Source: Mortierella sp. BCC40632 (taxonomy: Eukaryota > Mortierellomycota > Mortierellomycetes > Mortierellales > Mortierellaceae). Taken from it: a stretch of 64,000 bases of DNA. The translations under genes were made by a program, and so were the position numbers. The DNA is taken from positions 790,501 to 854,500 of the forward strand of contig WAEK01000013.1 of NCBI GenBank assembly GCA_011634665.1. Reading direction: 5' to 3'. Shown one piece after another: positions 1-10,765 of the stretch (its first letter is position 1; each line of letters starts with the position of its first letter). The notes beneath the pieces are model-generated. The model was not told the DNA's origin. It saw only the letters and a list, made by a program, of their open reading frames with translations, and did not search any database.

Positions 1-627
1 CGGAGGATAGTTGGAGAGGAGATCAGGGCAGTGAAGGCGCAAAGGCGAGTCGAGTGCGAGTCGTTATTGGCACACTGCACGATCAAGGCACGCGATACAA
101 ACGCAGCGGCGTGCATTGCCATTGCAGGGAGGTCATTGCTTCTATTGCTAGAACAACAGGCTCTCGCACCATTCAGCAGAGTGATGCGGCTTGGTTTAAA
201 TATCAGTCTATTGGAGATAAGACACAAGTCTTTAGCATCCAAGGCACTTGCTGGGTGCAATGACGGCTCCTGTGGGGACCATGGTCCAGAATTCCCAGTT
301 TCTGTTCGCCTTGTGTCAGCGGAATCCGGTCTTTTTCTAGGATTATTTGATTTGCATGTACCATAAAACTTCGCTTGTCAAGCAAATAATCTCAATGTCG
401 TCGTAGGTTGGCAAGATGGCGCGTTACAACTGCAACCTTGAGTTCGAACAAATCATTGTTGCATTGCCTGGCAACGTTGAGCGAGACTCTACCATATTGT
501 AGAGCAACTCTAGCTCAAATAAAATATACGGGCCAACTCCTACCTTCGCAGGAACAGACCCATTCTTCCTCGACTAAAACCCTGGCAACACCCATACTCC
601 TCCACCACCCCTTACTTTCGGGCGAGA
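1..627. other. Region with no gene recognised
   Basis: Short overlapping open frames occur on both strands but none resembles a known family and no splice-linked model could be built. The base composition is balanced and not low-complexity, unlike the spacers of the right half, so this may be old decayed coding or transposon sequence. Nothing more can be supported. Confidence 0.4.
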
Positions 628-1185
628 GTGGCGCGACATCAAGACTTGCGGGAAACTGTTAGCTTGGCAAGTATCTCACCCAACGTCTTCAGACAAAACA
701 AATATATCCCAATAGTTACAGAGGAACTCGAGCGTCCCTGTGATGCCTCAGAAATCTACACTCTTAGATTTCTTCCCACCCAAGACATCTTGATGAGACA
801 AAGAAAAAAAAATGGAGGGTCACCATGGAGCCATTTGCGGTTTGATCCTGACTGGGTCTTCTCTGGCGCTGTAGGACTGAACCATCCTACATTGTTGCTG
901 CCGGAACAAGTCTTCGATAATTTGAGGGCCATGGATAGGCTCCATTTTATGTAATGGCTTGATGGTGAGGTGTCCAGGGCCAATCCCAAGTTGACCGCAC
1001 GATTCAAGTCTATGCTCCTCGGTAGTTCTTGGAAGAGTCCACTCGATGACCCTGGACGATCAGTCTCTGTTGGCGACATTCTCCTGTTAGCCGGCACCCA
1101 GTTGCTAGCCAACGGAACCTTGAGTGGTATTTTTAAAGATCTCAATCCATTTACGAAGACTATCAATTCATTCCTCAGGTCCGAC

Positions 1186-1212
<27 letters not shown>
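628..1212 (+). pseudogene. Unrecognised reading frame interrupted by one stop
   Basis: A single + frame runs from 628 to the T tract at about 1185 and is broken only by TAA at 952-954. The part after the stop reads like a structured protein (for example VGDILLLAGTQLLANG near 1069-1116) and ends in polyphenylalanine where the frame enters the T tract. The opposite strand is also open from 1166 to 756, so the coding strand is not certain. I do not recognise the family. It could be a decayed member of a multi-copy family, in keeping with the other relics on this side of the window. Confidence 0.3.
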
Positions 1213-1216
<4 letters not shown>

Positions 1217-1218
1217 AG

Positions 1219-1466
1219 GAATTGTTAGATATTATGAACAACGACAGCAATTCACTGTAACAAAAGGAAATACACACATGCACATGCAATAACTCATTTG
1301 GTTTCTTTCGCTTCAACTCATTGCGGAGATAATCGAAGTTATCCATTGAAAATTGTGTTTGAAGCTTGGAAAAAAGATAGCTTATTCGACTGTGCCAAGT
1401 TGCGAAGCTCCATTGTCTCCAGGACTTTGTTCTTTATCTTCTCTCCAGCTGGTGTTGAGAGGTATT
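1219..1466 (-). repeat. Diverged partial copy of the first exon of the gene at 8174-10654
   Basis: About 248 bp align by eye, at high identity, with 10178-10426, the segment that carries the 3' part of that gene's first modelled exon and the start of its first intron. In this copy the splice donor is changed: the minus strand reads CCAA|AT where the other copy reads CCAA|GT. Homology stops abruptly near 1466, and a long T tract abuts the other end. It is therefore a non-functional fragment that shows the gene belongs to a multi-copy family. Confidence 0.7.
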
Positions 1467-1937
1467 CTCCATTTCATCTGTTTTTATTTTTTCCACTCTT
1501 ATTTTCGTGGATTATGCACGGTCCGTTGCATGGGGTTACTACGAAGGGAGCTGTTAATCCTCAAATAAGCAGCGCAAACTGAAGTCAAAAACAGGTGAAA
1601 CGTCGCAATAAGTATCTAGCATGGTCTTGAATAAAGATGTTTGCCAAAAAAATTGTTTCCTAACCTACTTGCTCGACCTCTATGAATGTTTGATAGGTCC
1701 ATCCTCACCATCAGAAGAAGCTGAGAAGCTGAGGCGATATTTCACTAGATCAAAATCTGTGGCATCACCACCACCATCCTCTTATTCAAATACTGTTACA
1801 TCTTCATTGGCAGTACCATTCTCAGCAGGTTCGTTCAGTGCAAGACTATTCTTAACATTATGGCTTCTATCTGAATACTGACCTGATACTCACAACAGCG
1901 CTACTTTACATACCGAATTAATGTAGACATTCACCAG
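1467..1937. other. Region with no gene supported
   Basis: An open frame on the + strand (1621-1881) encodes a serine-rich peptide and may be an upstream exon of the reading frame at 1938-2799. I could not find a donor and acceptor with matching phase, so it is left unassigned. Confidence 0.3.
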
Positions 1938-2799
1938 CCTAGCAACCCTTTTGTTGTAGTCGGTGCTACCAACCAAACAACTACCAACACCTCTGTGTTT
2001 ACAGCTATACACACTCCCAAGTCAGCTATGGCATCGTCTCAGGATGACGTGGCTGAGACAGGTCAAGATTCCGATGACTCATACGAACCTCTATCCGAAC
2101 TGAGTAGTAAAGGTAGCTCGCCAAGACGCCCCTTACGCCGATGGATCTACCTTTACCATCAAGATCAAGGCCAGCTGCGCTATCCATCGGATTTTCAGCG
2201 CTCATGGATTGTTAGTGAGAACAATGTTGCTGGTATTTTATGGTCACTGCGTGAAATAATCGTCGACAGCCTTCCGGACGCTGACACTTTCAAGGAGAAG
2301 CGATCCGTAAAGGAGCTTGAACACCCCCACGAATTTCTGTAAGTCATAATGCAAGCAAGTGGCAGTTCGCGCAATACCACTACTCATGGATTATGTGTAT
2401 ACCTGCTCACCTGCTTTAAAAATATATTGTATCTTATGATAAACATTGTGCCCTAAATCATATCTACTTGGTCCAGAGGGATGATGTATCCAGCTCGCTC
2501 TTTGTAGCTCTGGGGGACAAACTCTGGCATGATTTACAAGCTCCACCGCTGGACAACCTTTTGGACGCAAAGATTGTAAAGGGGTTTCTTTGACGTAGCG
2601 GTGAGTCTTGCAACTCTCTCTTATTAAGATGGCCGCAAGCTAGCACGCAGTTGGGATAGCGATGACACCGTTGGTGAAGTATTGAGCGCTCTGACCAAAT
2701 CAAGTGCACTTTGGGATACTAACAGAGCACAAGACAACGAGGCAACCGATACCAAGAAGCACAGTGACCCCTTCCTCGAGGAATACTGCATGTTGTAGA
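1938..2799 (+). pseudogene. Unrecognised spliced gene or relic, cut by an LTR
   Basis: Three protein-like + segments follow each other. The first (1938-2339) is an acidic serine-rich stretch followed by a patch containing RRWIYLYHQDQG. The second (about 2476-2578) includes SSSLFVALGDKLWHDLQ, and the third (about 2655-2799) ends EEYCML and a stop. A good donor (CT|GTAAGT) lies at 2339-2340, but no acceptor keeps the phase into the second segment, so the gene is either decayed or not fully resolved. Its final codons and TAG coincide with the start of the LTR-like element at 2791, which suggests the original C-terminus was lost to that insertion. The family is not recognised. Confidence 0.35.
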
Positions 2800-3070
2800 T
2801 CACAACATTTCTCTAGGCTAAGTCGATAGATAGGAACCTAGATAGAGAGCCAGAGGAGACGTTTATAGGTTGTCTGCAGCGAGAGTTGCAGACAGGGCCA
2901 TTTTTACCCCCTGACTGGCTTAGCAGGGCTAGTATAAATACTGACCTTAGCCCTTGAATAAACCACACATTCTATCTCACCGATATCCCTTTACCCAAAT
3001 TTACCACTGCACTCCTATGAAGCTCCCGCGGTCAGGCTGGGATTCCACACACTTTTGAGCAGGACCAACA
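2791..3070 (+). mobile_element. Ty1/copia-like long terminal repeat (solo or truncated)
   Basis: The element opens with TGTTGT-AGATC-ACAACA, the inverted TGTTG...CAACA start seen in fungal Ty1/copia LTRs. It contains a TATA box (TATAAATA, 2933-2940) and then AATAAA at 2957-2962, the spacing expected of the U3-R boundary. A CAACA at 3066-3070 is a plausible 3' end. The flanking five bases do not match (no target duplication), and I see no gag or pol nearby. The exact 3' end is uncertain. Confidence 0.55.
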
Positions 3071-4914
3071 AAGAGTGTATGTGGGCTAGCTAGTATCTGA
3101 CTAGCTACCAGTATTCTGTCCCTTTGGATCGCTTATTGGGATGAAAAGCATGGAGTAGAGTTCAAGCTGGACTAGGGCGACAGTCGGCCGTAAGATGGTG
3201 ACCAAACTTAGCTAGGGTACGTGCAGATCTACCTTTTAATTGGATGTAAGACTAGAATTGGGCCTCCTAAGCGATCAGACGGGGAAGACAAAACACTATG
3301 CATTTTGCATGCTTCCTTGGCTAGTTCGTATGCGTGCCCCACCTAGTTTCGCACTAGGTGAGGCGGGTGGGTTATTTGGCTCGATCCGAGTCGGGTGTGG
3401 CTCCGTGGCGCTCGAAGACTGTCCATATTAGGACTACGTCTCTTCATTCCCTTTTGCTTGCCCCGCTTGGCGGCAATTATCAGGCTGGTGGGGAGATCGG
3501 GAGCACTCCGAGCTATCCAGGTGGCGAAAGGCAATTTGTTATGTCACTGTTTTGAGTGACTTGCCATCGTCGGCTGCATCTCAGATAGTATGCCTGGTAC
3601 ACGTTACCCTCATAGAGCGTGTGGTGGGTGGAGGGTAATGTGCCTATAAGGGTCGGGCACGTCCCGTCCGGCTCCTGTTGAAAGCTTGTTCTTCGATTGA
3701 TTGTTGATCGAGGAACAGAGGATGATCTGTTGTCCTTTGATTAACCATGAGGACAACTCTTCTTCGCACTGCCGGGTGGGACCGCGCGGTGCCTGCTTTT
3801 GGCGGCGCTAGTCTTACTTCCGTTTGTTTCTCCTTGTCCTTGCATGCTTACTGAGAGATTTTTTCATTGACCATGTCTTTTTTCTTTCTTTCTTTCTCTT
3901 GCTCTTGTTCTCTGCCCTGACCTTTACTTGTCTACTGGCATCTCGTCTTTTGTCCATACTGGAGTTGCACAGATAAACACGCGTCCCTCGACAATATGCT
4001 TCATACTATCATTTAATTTTACAATAGACACATATTTCAACAAGGTGGTTAGAGCCCTACAGGCGTATCTCTTATGAGGCAGGCCCGCGAAGATGGAACA
4101 TATTTGGCTGGTAAGCTGTGCAGATCGGACGGGATGTGGTGCTCTGCTGTATGTGACTGTAATTCAGAAAGTCACATTCACACTCTGCATGACCGTCGTG
4201 TCCACATGTAAAAGAAAGTGTGCGGACGAAATTATTGTGAGGCAGCATGCCCACTTTTCGTAGTGTGTGCGACAATCCCAACAATTTTTTTTTTTTTTTT
4301 TTTTAGAGTTGATAGAGAAAAAATGCTCCTAATTCGCAGATGTTGAGTCCTACACGCCCCTCTCACTCAGTATTAAGCTGACTATTATTCAGCTAAAGAA
4401 ATACACGATGCCCTCCTTTAAGTCTAAATATAATTCTAATACAGTCCATCTCCCTTATCGTATCATAGCCTATGTCCAACTGCATCCAAATCAAAGTAGA
4501 AGCAATGGGGGATGCGAAAATTCGAAAGAAGATAGGATTGAAGGCCAATATCGAAGGATCATAATGTAGCAGATCATCAACCCGCTGTTACTCACTGACA
4601 CGACACACTGGCAGCGAAAGTCAAGAGGAAATAGCTGTGCAGCTCGAGACACACAAGTTCCCTTCCTCAGTTCCCTTGAAATTTTCTCTGAACACGACGC
4701 AGGAGCATGCGCACATGACAGGGTGTACTGCCAAAGATCTGAGAAGAATCTCAAGCTCAACTTTTTTTCACCTCTTCTTCTGCTTGCTCCTCGCCCACCA
4801 TTCTCACTCCTCTTCACTTTCACTCTCATCTACAAAGTCGCTTTCTTTTCTCTCCCACACACACATAAATATCATCCCTCCGTCCACCAACAATACATTA
4901 CTCTAGAACGAACA
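3071..4914. other. Intergenic region without a recognised gene
   Basis: The first part contains short perfect hairpins, for example a 7-bp stem at 3340-3346/3354-3360 and the TAGCTAGT/ACTAGCTA pair around 3091-3108. Pyrimidine-rich DNA follows (3840-3960), then a run of about 20 T near 4286. The last 200 bp are TC-rich and probably hold the promoter and 5' leader of the LRR gene. No coding capacity was supported. Confidence 0.4.
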
Positions 4915-7824
4915 ATGAGAGAGTCTCAATCGTTTTGCATTATTGGGACAAGCGACATCAAGACCATAGAAATCGATATCGTCAATGGACAGAAGGTGAT
5001 ATTTTGGGAGGACATCACGCTAGCCTTTCCAGGATTTCAGTGTCTCCAAATTGACGGTGCCATCGTTAAACTGCTTAGAGACTCGAACCATGTCAGGTAA
5101 TAGAAGACCGTGCAAGTGTTCGCTTAGCTCATGAATAGGATTAGATAGAGAAGAGCATTCATACTCAACAGCTTAATTTGTTCTTACAGAGTTGAACCAA
5201 ACCTCATCAAGTATCGCCCAGACATAATTTTAGATGTTGTTTTCCCCTCTGCTGCAAATCAAGTCAATATCTGCCCACCAGCTGCTTCAAGAGCTCCAAT
5301 AGATCATTGTCGTGATGGACCTAATGAGTTTAGCCCTCACCCTACACTAGTCTCTGGTACAACAATATCTGGGCGTACATCTGGCCAAGTCGACATTACA
5401 GAACTGGTCGCATCTACTGGGCCACGCCAAAGAACCCTAGTCGGAGGGAATACTGTTCAGATCCAGGACCAGATTATCTCTATAGCCGCAAACATCGATA
5501 AGACTCGAGATTCTAGAGAACCAATGACTCGTGAGTCACTCTTGTCCCTGATTTTCTCAAAATTGACCCTGGAATGCGAGCCCATCCCTGGTTTTCAGAG
5601 AACAGACATTGATACGTTACGACGAATTTTCGATCAAGGCGCCTCGACTCAACAGAATGTCCAAGAGATAGCCGAGATGGTGAAACGGATGAATGACCGA
5701 TTGATTCTGATCCAGAGCAAAGTCGAGGCTGTCTTGACACAGCAGTTGGAGCTGACTGAGTGTCCGATCCCTCGGCTGTTTATTGTGTTGCCCGATCCGG
5801 AAGAGTCGACACAGTTCAATCCTGTCAACTGGTTCAGAACAAAGTTCCGACTTTATTTCATCTGTGAGTGCGGGAAGCATACCGAGTCCAAAGACAGCAA
5901 TATGAAGATACCACACCAACCTCATCTATCCAATCACAATGGATATGTTCTCCGTGAGCCAACAAAGTTTTTCATAAAATATGGTCCGTTCCTCTTGTTG
6001 ATGCTAGAGGCTGTCAAGTTTGCGACAAGCATCGCAGGCCATGGTGTGCCCGCTTTAGCTAGTCTTAAGATCGCGGATCTAGCCGAAAATATCAAACAGT
6101 CTGTCGAGGCGGTTACAGCAGGGATCAACTACTCACTCAAGTGCATCAACACTCAAGTCTCCAAACTTCAAGTATCGTCCTCAGAACAGCCCATCGGCAA
6201 TTTATCACAAGCAGAACTGATGCACTATCATCTGGATAACTATCTGAGGGGTGCCAAAGGTTTTGAGGGAGTTGAATTACTCCAACTTGAATCATTCTTG
6301 AGTGCTTCGGAAAAGGAGAACCTCTTTGGAAACCTCTATCGAATGGCCACCTCTGAGGGCCATGCCAAATGGGTGTGCAGTGACCACTATCAATCCGGCG
6401 ATCGAGAAATGTACACCAAGAATCTTCGCGGTGTTGTTAAGATGGCTGGTGGAAAGTATGACGAACAACTGGGACAGATCAAGATTGTTCTGACATCCAG
6501 GATCTCGTCCGAGGAGTTTTACAAGGCCCTTCAAAACACCACTGGAGTCTTCGAACTTGACGTGGAATTCGGCAGGGAGTGCACGAAATGTGATCTGGAC
6601 GAATTAGAGATGGCACTTCGGAACACAAAGGTGCAGAGTCTTCGACTCGACATGCGAATGATTCATTTTGGCTCTGATTGGAAACTATTTTCGATATATA
6701 CAACAAACGATACCCTATTCCGAATCCGAGATCTCACTTACATGAGAAAACTTCATGTTGTCATATCGGAAACGCGCACCGATATTCTCTGGCATCCGCA
6801 GGGAGACACAACTAATGTTTGTAAGATATCCTGTGAGCTGCGGAGCGATAGGACGCTAAGGAAAGAAATTGAACCAGTTACAAGAGCACTCAAGTTCAAT
6901 TCGACTCTGATCACTTTGGACTTGAAGGGAAACTTTATCGGATCTAACGGAGCCCAACTGCTGTCCAAGGCACTCAAATCCAACTCGACTCTGACCACTC
7001 TGGACTTGGGGAGCAACTCGATCGGTGACAACGGAGCTCAGGTGCTGTCAGAGACACTCAGATCCAACTCGGCTATGATCACTTTGGGCTTGAGGTGCAA
7101 CTTGATCGGTGACAACGGAGCTCAGGCGTTGTCTGAGGCACTCAAATGCAACTCGACTTTGATCACTTTGAACTTGGGGAACAACTCGATCGGTGACAAC
7201 GGAGCTCAGTCGTTGTCTGAGGCACTCAGATCCAACTCAACTCTGATCACTTTGAACTTGGGGAACAACTCGATCGGTGACAACGGAGCTCAGGCACTAA
7301 CTGAGGCACTCAAATCCAACTCAACCCTGGCCACTTTGGACTTGGTGGGAAACTCAATCGGTAATAATGGGGCTCAGTTACTGTCTGAGACACTTAAATT
7401 CAACTCGGCCATAATCACTTTGGGCTTGAGGAGCAACCTGATCGGTGACAACGGAGCTCAGGCGTTGTCTGAGGCACTCAAATGCAACTCGACTCTGATC
7501 ACTTTGGACTTGGGGAACAACTCGATCGGTGACAACGGAGTTCAGTCGTTGTCTGAGGCACTCAGATGCAACTCGACTCTGATCACTTTGGACTTGGGGA
7601 ACAACTCGATCGGTGACAACGAAGCTCAGTTGTTGTCTGAGGCACTCAAATGCAACTCGACTCTGACTACTTTGAACTTGGGGTACAACCCGATCGGTTA
7701 CAACGGAGTTCAGGCGTTATCTGAGGCACTCAAATACAACTCGACTCTGACTACTTTGGACTTGGGGAACAACTCGATTAGGCAAGCAGAGCTCAGGCGT
7801 TGTCTAATTGTCAATGCCAAGTAA
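4915..7824 (+). CDS. Leucine-rich-repeat (RNI/NLRC3-like) protein, lineage-specific family
   Basis: The model is join(4915..5096, 5190..7824), 938 residues. The single intron has AG|GTAATA and TTACAG|A borders and keeps the frame (AG+A = Arg). The N-terminal 80 or so residues form a compact module (VNGQKVIFWEDITLAFPG... then PDIILDVVFPS), followed by a polar linker. A central helical region of roughly 400 residues, including LLLMLEAVKFATSIAGHG and a WVCSDHY motif, has no NACHT P-loop. From about 6886 there are eleven 28-residue LRRs of the ribonuclease-inhibitor type (consensus ALKxNSTLxTLDLGNNSIGDNGAQxLSE). The last repeat is cut short and ends QAELRRCLIVNAK. From memory, similar proteins are expanded in Mortierella genomes. 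The function is unknown; a ligand-binding or immune-like role would be inference from the LRR array only. Confidence 0.8.
6886..7809 (+). repeat. Array of eleven 84-bp LRR-coding repeats with a 336-bp higher-order unit
   Basis: Repeat starts fall every 84 bp at 6886, 6970, 7054, 7138, 7222, 7306, 7390, 7474, 7558, 7642 and 7726. Repeats 2-5 (6970-7305) and 6-9 (7306-7641) match each other position by position. For example, 3 and 7 are the only two reading ...ITLGLRxNLIGDN, and 2 and 6 share ALKSNSTL. A four-repeat block was therefore duplicated as a unit. DNA identity between neighbouring repeats is high enough for slippage or unequal exchange. Confidence 0.85.
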
Positions 7825-8173
7825 CTATTTAATCAATCAGCGCAATCGAGGCAGAAACGAACAATTTTTGTTTGACTTATTGAAAGTTATCCTCATATTT
7901 TAACGAATGGCAAAAAAAAAAAAAAAAAAAAAAAAAAGAAGCTCTCCCATGCCTTCACCCAGGAAGAACAATGAAGAAAAAAAAAGGGATATTTTCTGCA
8001 GGAGGGGGACGCCGTTTTACGGAAAGGATAGAAGAGGATCCCTGGAGATTACACTGAGGGAGATTTACAAATTAATTGACGGCACAAAGTTCTCTGAACG
8101 CAATCGCAGTAAGCTTTACTTGTCTTTTTCAAGTTTCTCATCCAGTGCTATGCCATCATTTCCAAGACCATTC
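7825..8173. other. Spacer between two convergent genes
   Basis: It separates the 3' ends of the LRR gene (+) and the nuclease-like gene (-). It contains an uninterrupted A tract of more than 20 bases starting near 7912 and shows no further gene. Confidence 0.5.
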
Positions 8174-9877
8174 TCAGTCTTCTTGATCTACTTTCCAGAG
8201 CAACGAAATGTCGGGCTTCTCGGGAAATAACCTCTTGCTCATCCTGAACCTCGTGGGGGTGGGAGTATGAAGAACAACAAGCTCCCACTCAAGAAGTGAG
8301 GCCTGTTCTTTGTTTGAGAGGGACACAAGATCGTCCTCCGCTGAGGCTCGCTGTTTGTACTGGAAAAGGCTGTATGCCGCCGCGCAGCTTCTTGAGAAGG
8401 CATGGTAATGTTCCTTAAACATCATTTTGAATTAGCAGCCATCTCTCATTTTTCAGCAGGTCCTATTGCAGGTTGATTAGACCTCTTACCAGTAAATTAC
8501 TGAGGACATGTGCGTGTTGTTCCAAAAAGAGCAGCCATTCGTCCTCTGTTGTTGGCAAGACCAAGGTTGGACAAGCCTTCGATGCCACGAAAATGTTTCT
8601 CCATCGACGGACGCGGAAAACAATGGCAGTGTTTCCTAGCAGGCGAATACGCCATATACCCATATACACAATGAAAGATCTATAAAAAATCAACAAAAAC
8701 AACAATAGCATTTCACTCGCCTTGAGTCCTTACCATGTATCGACAAGAGGGGAGGGCATTCAACTCCATACTTCTCCAACTGAATGAGAATAGACTTGTT
8801 GATTTTGATATTTTTGCGTAGTTGGCACCCCACCTCAAATTTTGTTGCCGAGTTACGCTTTGCCTCAATGTTACCGACCTCAAGTCCCTTCACTGTAAAG
8901 AGACAGTCGCATTTTCGGGCTATAGTCCCTGTGTCGAAAACCTTAGCAAGATGCGATTTTGAAAGGGCAGTCGCTGCACAGCCTTGCTCGCCACTGTTTG
9001 GTTTCAAAAGCGAAAATTTTAAAGAATTAAAACGATGAAGCATACGACCAAGTCTAGAGCTTCAACTATGGATAAACTTACAGATGAAAGGCAAAAGGAC
9101 TGTTCAATGGCATCCCATCATCAAATATCCTCGCCCACAGATACAATGAATCGGCCTCTGAGGGTTCCAGTTTTCCATGATGAGGTCGAATTATATGCCG
9201 AAGGCTTCACGAAATTCACAGCAAGAGTCAGTAAGGTAAATCACATTAGATAAGCACCACGAGGGAAGAAAAAATCCATCCACTTACACTGCGAGCAGAG
9301 TCAACAGAAGTGGGCGGCGCCTTGGATTGGTCGACAGAAGACCGCAAATATGATCTACGACATCATTGAGGGGGGTCTCCTGAGACTTGCTTGCCAGTGT
9401 GGTCAAGATCTCCGTAACATCTTCATGTCTGTCATCAAGCCCTGTCATTCTACAAAGCTCCTCAACCTCTAAACGGTCAGCATTCTGAAACGCATTGTTT
9501 GCCTCGTTTGAAAACACGTTCCAAAGTCCTGAGAGGGCCACGCTACAATAACAGTTTCAAAAAGCGTTAGATTCCATGCTACTAACCAGGGCATTACAGA
9601 GCCACAGCACAGGGCTTACAAGGCGTCCTTGAAATCGGTGCAAGTTGTCTTGTCAAATCTGGGCTTTCGCATTTCCACCTGCGCGTTCTGGAGATGTTGT
9701 AAAGCCAGTTTATATAGAGCGTTTTTTTCTGGGTCCTGTTCTGTCACTGCACATCGCTCTGAGGGGAGCTCGACGCCAGCTCCCTCATACTATGGCATAG
9801 AAATAAAAATATTGGTTTGAATTATGCGAAATAACGATAATTATTTTTCTTAGATCTGGCATATGAAGCAGCAAAAA

Positions 9878-9910
<33 letters not shown>

Positions 9911-10139
9911 GCTCACCATCAAGAGGGTCGCCTGTACAAGACCATGCCAGGGATCTTTTATCCGTGGTCGAGAGGGGCTGGAGAGATCAGGCATCAGGAC
10001 AGCACCCGAGGCCACAGGGGAAGATACAGGGACCGAACTTGTCCCTCCTTGGCTTGTGCGTCCGCGCTTCAATTGGACACGAGTTGGGGATTCATGAGCC
10101 GATGCTGAACCAACTGCAGACGTTGAGGCTCCTGCACCA

Positions 10140-10178
<39 letters not shown>

Positions 10179-10654
10179 GAACTGTTAGATATTATTAACA
10201 ATGACAGCAACTCACTCTAACAAAAGGAAACACACACATGCACATTAAATAACTCACTTGGTTTCTTTCGCTTCAACTCATTGCGGAGATAATCGAAATT
10301 ATCCGTTGAATACTGTGTTTGGAGCTTGGAAAAAGATAGCTGATTCGACTGTGCCAAGTTGCGAAGCTCCATTGTCTCCAGGACTTTGTTCTTTATCTTC
10401 TCTCCAGCTGGTGTTGAGAGGTATTTCAGAATATCTCTTGCAAATCCTGCTACTGATGTGAGGCGAGTACGGGAGAGAGAGGTGAGGCCGGCGAGAAAGA
10501 TGTCGAGGTTGGTGTAGGTTGTGTTGCGCTCAAAGTTCTCGGGATGCCAGTTCCTAGGATGCACATTCAGAAAATATGGATCAAGTCCAGAAATCTTGCG
10601 CCATTTTTCGCTATTTATCTCATCGAAAGCTAGAAGAAAAGGGTAATCTGACAT
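8174..10654 (-). pseudogene. Eight-exon lineage-specific gene with PD-(D/E)XK-nuclease-like signature, one frame break
   Basis: Exons on the minus strand: 10654-10258, 10131-9917, 9789-9620, 9542-9288, 9204-9082, 8993-8734, 8679-8490, 8413-8174. All junctions have GT-AG borders, and six of the seven keep phase. Exon 7 is one base short: read in the expected frame it gives GIWRIRLLGNTAIVFRV and later HAHVLSNLL, but splicing from exon 6 enters the wrong frame and meets a stop. The product would be about 616 residues. Exon 1 is a helical region followed by a basic KRKKPR link, and exon 2 is disordered. Exon 6 contains a Glu (389), Asp416, Glu430-x-Lys432 and Gln444, in the context RKCDCLF...GNIEAKR...QLRKN, which is the D-x(13)-E-x-K-Q pattern of restriction-endonuclease-like nucleases. 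The 5' end is uncertain: a strong acceptor (TTCCCTAG) lies just upstream of the ATG, so an earlier exon may exist. The biological role is unknown. Confidence 0.65.
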
Positions 10655-10765
10655 ATCCGGGCTAGGGAAAACAGTTTCCAGGAGAAGGACACTAGAATGT
10701 TTACATACAAGTCCTTTTACTTCACCTGTCTTCAAAAAAAAAAGAAAAAAAAAAAAAGAGAGGGA

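Noticed and set aside
9060..9081. A 22-nt intron in the nuclease-like gene
   Set aside because: It is too short for spliceosomal removal. A later acceptor (CCAAACAG at 8994-9001) gives a normal intron of 88 nt and keeps the frame.
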